Assembly (NCBI GenBank): GCA_025924275.1
Contig: JAICEH010000099.1
Location: forward strand, 1 to 7,663
DNA length: 7,663 nt
Direction of reading: 5' to 3'
Origin: Gemmatimonadales bacterium
GTDB lineage: Bacteria > Gemmatimonadota > Gemmatimonadetes > Gemmatimonadales > GWC2-71-9
A program made the translations under genes and the position numbers. This document shows positions 5,574 to 7,663 of the stretch, piece after piece (position 1 is the stretch's first letter; each line of letters opens with the position of its first letter). The notes beneath the pieces were generated by a model. The model was given only the letters and a program-made list of their open reading frames with translations, made no database searches and was not told where the DNA came from.

Positions 5574-6867
5574 CCGCCGCGGGCTCCTCCTCGCCGTCCT
5601 CCTGGTGGTTGCCCCCGCGCCCCTCTGGGCCGGCGCCGCGGCCGCCGAGGGGCACGACGTGGCGCACCTGCTGCTCGTGCTGGCCGGGATGCTGGTCGGG
5701 GCGAAGCTGCTGGGCGACCTCGCCGAGCGGATCGGCCAGCCCGCCGTACTGGGGGAGCTGCTGGCGGGCGTCCTCCTCGGCCCGTCGGCCCTGGGGCTCC
5801 TCCCCGGCGGGGGATTCGACGCCGAGTTCATCCGGGTCCTGGGCGAGATCGGGGTCATCCTCCTCCTGTTCGAGATCGGGCTCGAAACCGACCTGCGCGA
5901 GATGTTCCGCGTGGGCCCGACCTCCCTCGGCGTGGCCGCGGTGGGGGTGGTGCTGCCCTTCGTGCTGGGATTCGCGTACTGGGCCTACGGTCCCCACGTG
6001 CCGTCGGGCGGCGGGGACCTGCACCTCGCCGCGATCTTCATCGGCGCCACCCTCACCGCCACCTCCGTCGGCATCACCGCCCGCGTGCTGGGCGACCTTG
6101 GGCAGCTGGGCAGCAAGGAGTCCCGGATCATCATCGGGGCGGCCGTCATCGACGACGTGCTCGGCCTCGTGATCCTGACGGTGGTCTCCGGCCTCGCGGC
6201 GGGTGCCGGGCTGACCCTCCTGGGCGTGGCGAAGACCTTCGCGGTAGCGGTCGGATTCCTGGTGGCCGCGGTGATGATCGGCCGCTTCCTGGCGCCGCAG
6301 CTGTTCAACGTCATCGACCGGATGCGGGTCCGGCACGTCCTGCTGGTCTTCGCCATCGCCTTCGCGCTCGGCCTGTCGGCGCTCGCGGCGGTGGCCGGCT
6401 CGGCGATGATCATCGGCGCCTTCGCGGCCGGACTTGTCCTGTCGGGCACCAACCAGTTCGACACCATCGAGGAGCGGGTCAAGCCCGTGGCCGGGGTCTT
6501 CACCCCGTTCTTCTTCGTGAGCGTGGGCGGGAACCTCGACCTGGGTCTCCTGAACCCTTCGCGGCCCGGAGCCACGACCATCCTCACGATCGCCGCGGTC
6601 CTTACCCTGCTCGGGATCGTGGGCAAGGTGGCCGCCGGGTGGGCCGCGCCGTGGGACCGCTTCCGCCGTCTCGTGGTCGGGGTTGGCATGGTGCCGCGGG
6701 GCGAGGTCGGCCTCATCTTCGCCGAGATCGGCCGTCGTTCCGGCGTGCTGTCGAACGAAGTCTTCGGCGCGGTGCTCCTGACCGTGATGGCCACCACCTT
6801 CGTGGCGCCTCCCGCCCTCAAGGCGCTGTTCGCACGGGGCCGTCCCGCGCGCGAGGAGGGGCCGTGA
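5509..6867 (+). CDS. CPA2/NapA-type cation:proton antiporter
   Basis: 452 residues from GTG 5509, which has GGAG at 5495-5498 (10-nt spacing); GTG 5479 (462 residues) and GTG 5605 are alternatives. Family hallmarks appear in order: 'RIGQPAVLGELLAGVLLGP' in the first core helices, 'FEIGLETDL', 'TATSVGITARVLGDL', the ion-binding Asp pair D215-D216 in 'AAVIDDVLGL', 'GAFAAGLVLSG', 'FFFVSVG' and 'PRGEVGLIFAEIG'. About 12-13 membrane helices are visible. Proteins of this class exchange Na+ or K+ for H+ across the inner membrane; the Asp pair suggests electrogenic Na+/H+ exchange as in NapA, although specificity cannot be read with confidence. No C-terminal RCK/TrkA domain is present, so it is not a full KefB/KefC. 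An N-terminal Arg-rich region, hydrophobic stretch (26-40) and Ala-rich end (41-46) resemble a cleavable signal peptide before the first core helix. The start overlaps the previous gene by 65 nt; the stop overlaps the next start by 4 nt. Confidence 0.88.
   Translation: MSSYRSSITPSSSGPARKNRSSRRGLLLAVLLVVAPAPLWAGAAAAEGHDVAHLLLVLAGMLVGAKLLGDLAERIGQPAVLGELLAGVLLGPSALGLLPGGGFDAEFIRVLGEIGVILLLFEIGLETDLREMFRVGPTSLGVAAVGVVLPFVLGFAYWAYGPHVPSGGGDLHLAAIFIGATLTATSVGITARVLGDLGQLGSKESRIIIGAAVIDDVLGLVILTVVSGLAAGAGLTLLGVAKTFAVAVGFLVAAVMIGRFLAPQLFNVIDRMRVRHVLLVFAIAFALGLSALAAVAGSAMIIGAFAAGLVLSGTNQFDTIEERVKPVAGVFTPFFFVSVGGNLDLGLLNPSRPGATTILTIAAVLTLLGIVGKVAAGWAAPWDRFRRLVVGVGMVPRGEVGLIFAEIGRRSGVLSNEVFGAVLLTVMATTFVAPPALKALFARGRPAREEGP
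6854..6859 (+). promoter_or_regulatory. Shine-Dalgarno for rfaE2
   Basis: AGGAGG lies 4 nt before GTG 6864 and inside the antiporter's last codons. It is the strongest ribosome-binding site in the window. It fixes the rfaE2 start at 6864 although the same frame is open from 6639. Confidence 0.75.
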
Positions 6868-7343
6868 GCTGGACCGCCGGGAAGGTGCGCTCCCTCCCCG
6901 AGGCCCGCGCGTGGCGCGAGGCCCAGCCGGGCGCCGTCGTGTTCACCAACGGGGTCTTCGACCTGCTCCACCCGGGGCACGTCGAGCTGCTCGAGGCGGC
7001 CCGAGCCGAGGGCGGGGCCCTCGTCGTGGGCGTGAACAGCGATGCCAGCGCCCGGCGCCTCGCCAAGGGGCCGGGCCGGCCGGTGGCCACGGAATCGGCG
7101 CGCGCGCGGGTGCTCGCGGCGCTTGCCGCGGTCGACTGCGTGGTGCTCTTCGAGGAGGACACCCCGCTCGCCCTCATCGAGGCCCTCCGGCCCGACGTCC
7201 TGGTGAAGGGGGCCGACTACGCCCGCGAGGCGATCGTCGGGGCCGACTTCGTCGAGGGACGCGGTGGCCGCGTGGTGCGCATTCCCCTGGTACCCGAGCA
7301 GTCCTCCTCCCGACTCGTGGAGCGTGTCCGTGGCACGTCCTGA
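6864..7343 (+). CDS. rfaE2: D-glycero-beta-D-manno-heptose 1-phosphate adenylyltransferase
   Basis: 159 residues, the usual size of a stand-alone RfaE2. The enzyme joins ATP and heptose-1-phosphate to give ADP-heptose and pyrophosphate, the late activation step for the LPS inner-core heptose, in the cytoplasm. The nucleotidyltransferase signature 'FTNGVFDLLHPGH' is at 27-39, with the catalytic HxGH at 36-39. Further hallmarks are 'VGVNSDASARRLKG'-type residues at about 55-68 (actual order VGVNSDASARRLAKG), 'RPDVLVKGADY', and the C-terminal 'EQSSSRLV'. The kinase half of bifunctional HldE is absent, so the RfaE1 kinase must be encoded elsewhere. GTG 6864 overlaps the antiporter stop (GTGA) and is preceded by AGGAGG. 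Its own stop overlaps the rph start. The LPS role fits the lptE-like gene upstream. Confidence 0.93.
   Translation: MSWTAGKVRSLPEARAWREAQPGAVVFTNGVFDLLHPGHVELLEAARAEGGALVVGVNSDASARRLAKGPGRPVATESARARVLAALAAVDCVVLFEEDTPLALIEALRPDVLVKGADYAREAIVGADFVEGRGGRVVRIPLVPEQSSSRLVERVRGTS
7319..7322 (+). promoter_or_regulatory. Shine-Dalgarno for rph
   Basis: GGAG lies 7 nt upstream of GTG 7330, a normal spacing, but only 1 nt before the alternative in-frame GTG 7324. This favours 7330 as the rph start. Confidence 0.45.
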
Positions 7344-7663
7344 CGGCCGCGGTGCCGCGGCCCTTCGCCCCGTGGCGCTCGAGCGCGGCGCCAATCCCTA
7401 CGCCGAGGGCTCCTGCCTGATCCGGATGGGCGGGACGCTGGTCCACTGCACCGCGTCGGTCGAGGCGGGCGTGCCGGGCTGGCGCAAGGGCTCGGGCGAG
7501 GGGTGGGTCACGGCGGAATACGCGATGCTGCCGCGCGCCACCACCGAGCGCACCGGCCGGGAGCGGAATGGCGCCGGCGGCCGGACCCAGGAGATCCAGC
7601 GGCTGATCGGGCGCGCCCTCCGCGCCTCGATGGCGACGATGGCGTTCGGCGAGCACACCATCC
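7330..7663 (+). CDS. rph: Ribonuclease PH, N-terminal part (3' partial)
   Basis: The frame stays open from GTG 7330 to the window end, giving 111 complete codons of a protein usually about 240 residues long. RNase PH is a phosphate-dependent 3'-5' exoribonuclease that trims tRNA 3' ends, working as a ring-shaped hexamer in the cytoplasm. Hallmarks in order: 'RPDGR' at 3-7, 'LRPV', 'YAEGSCLI', 'VHCTASVE', 'GVPGWRKGSGEGWVTAEY', 'MLPRAT', and 'GGRTQEIQRLIGRALRA', in which R85 matches the conserved phosphate-binding arginine (R86 in characterised enzymes). GTG 7324 (adding Met-Ser) is an alternative start; spacing from GGAG favours 7330. It overlaps rfaE2 by 14 nt, so the two are probably co-translated. 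No functional link between tRNA trimming and LPS synthesis is implied beyond co-expression. Confidence 0.95.
   Translation, partial: MARPDGRGAAALRPVALERGANPYAEGSCLIRMGGTLVHCTASVEAGVPGWRKGSGEGWVTAEYAMLPRATTERTGRERNGAGGRTQEIQRLIGRALRASMATMAFGEHTI

Noticed and set aside
5042..6172. 376-codon plus-strand frame crossing three genes
   Set aside because: Pro/Arg/Ser-rich shadow that conflicts with three well-supported genes in other frames.
6639..6863. In-frame N-terminal extension of rfaE2
   Set aside because: It is covered by antiporter coding sequence; AGGAGG before GTG 6864 and the normal RfaE2 length fix the start there.
5985..7394. 469-codon minus-strand open frame
   Set aside because: It spans antisense of the antiporter, rfaE2 and rph; Pro/Arg/Ser/Thr-rich and without family features.

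Overview
The window is a very GC-rich, almost gap-free stretch of eight same-strand genes, cut at both ends. Strong G/C preference at third codon positions, frequent GTG starts and overlapping stop/start codons are seen throughout. The content is that of a diderm bacterium: an Omp85-type outer-membrane barrel protein, two candidate outer-membrane lipoproteins (one LptE-like) and an ADP-heptose pathway enzyme for LPS core synthesis. My best guess is Gemmatimonadota; Acidobacteriota or Myxococcota are not excluded. The guess rests on overall gene style and neighbourhood, not on a marker gene.

Layout. (1) 1-1215: 3' part of a HEAT-repeat protein fused to a cyclophilin-type peptidyl-prolyl isomerase. 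(2) 1212-4031: a secreted 939-residue protein joining a peptidase-MA-like zinc metalloprotease domain, a TolB/PD40-like propeller and an Omp85 barrel. (3) 4032-4745: a LolA/LolB-like candidate lipoprotein whose signal-peptide codons also contain a good sigma70-type promoter (TTGACC, 17 nt, TATCTT). (4) 4702-5211: LptE-like LPS-assembly lipoprotein. (5) 5205-5573: small single-pass membrane protein resembling DUF4845. (6) about 5509-6867: CPA2/NapA-type cation:proton antiporter with the Asp-Asp ion-binding pair. (7) 6864-7343: stand-alone RfaE2, heptose-1-phosphate adenylyltransferase. (8) 7330 to the window end: N-terminal half of RNase PH.

Together the genes look like one envelope-biogenesis operon or two linked ones. 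Folding and insertion functions (PPIase, Omp85 protein) sit upstream, lipoprotein and LPS transport functions in the middle, and heptose activation near the end, with an antiporter and a tRNA-processing RNase in the same run. All junctions are overlapping or abutting, so translational coupling is likely. The only internal promoter I can see is at 4057-4085, which would give genes 3-8 their own transcription start. I see no tRNA, rRNA, CRISPR, insertion sequence or intrinsic terminator, and there is no gene-free stretch of any size.
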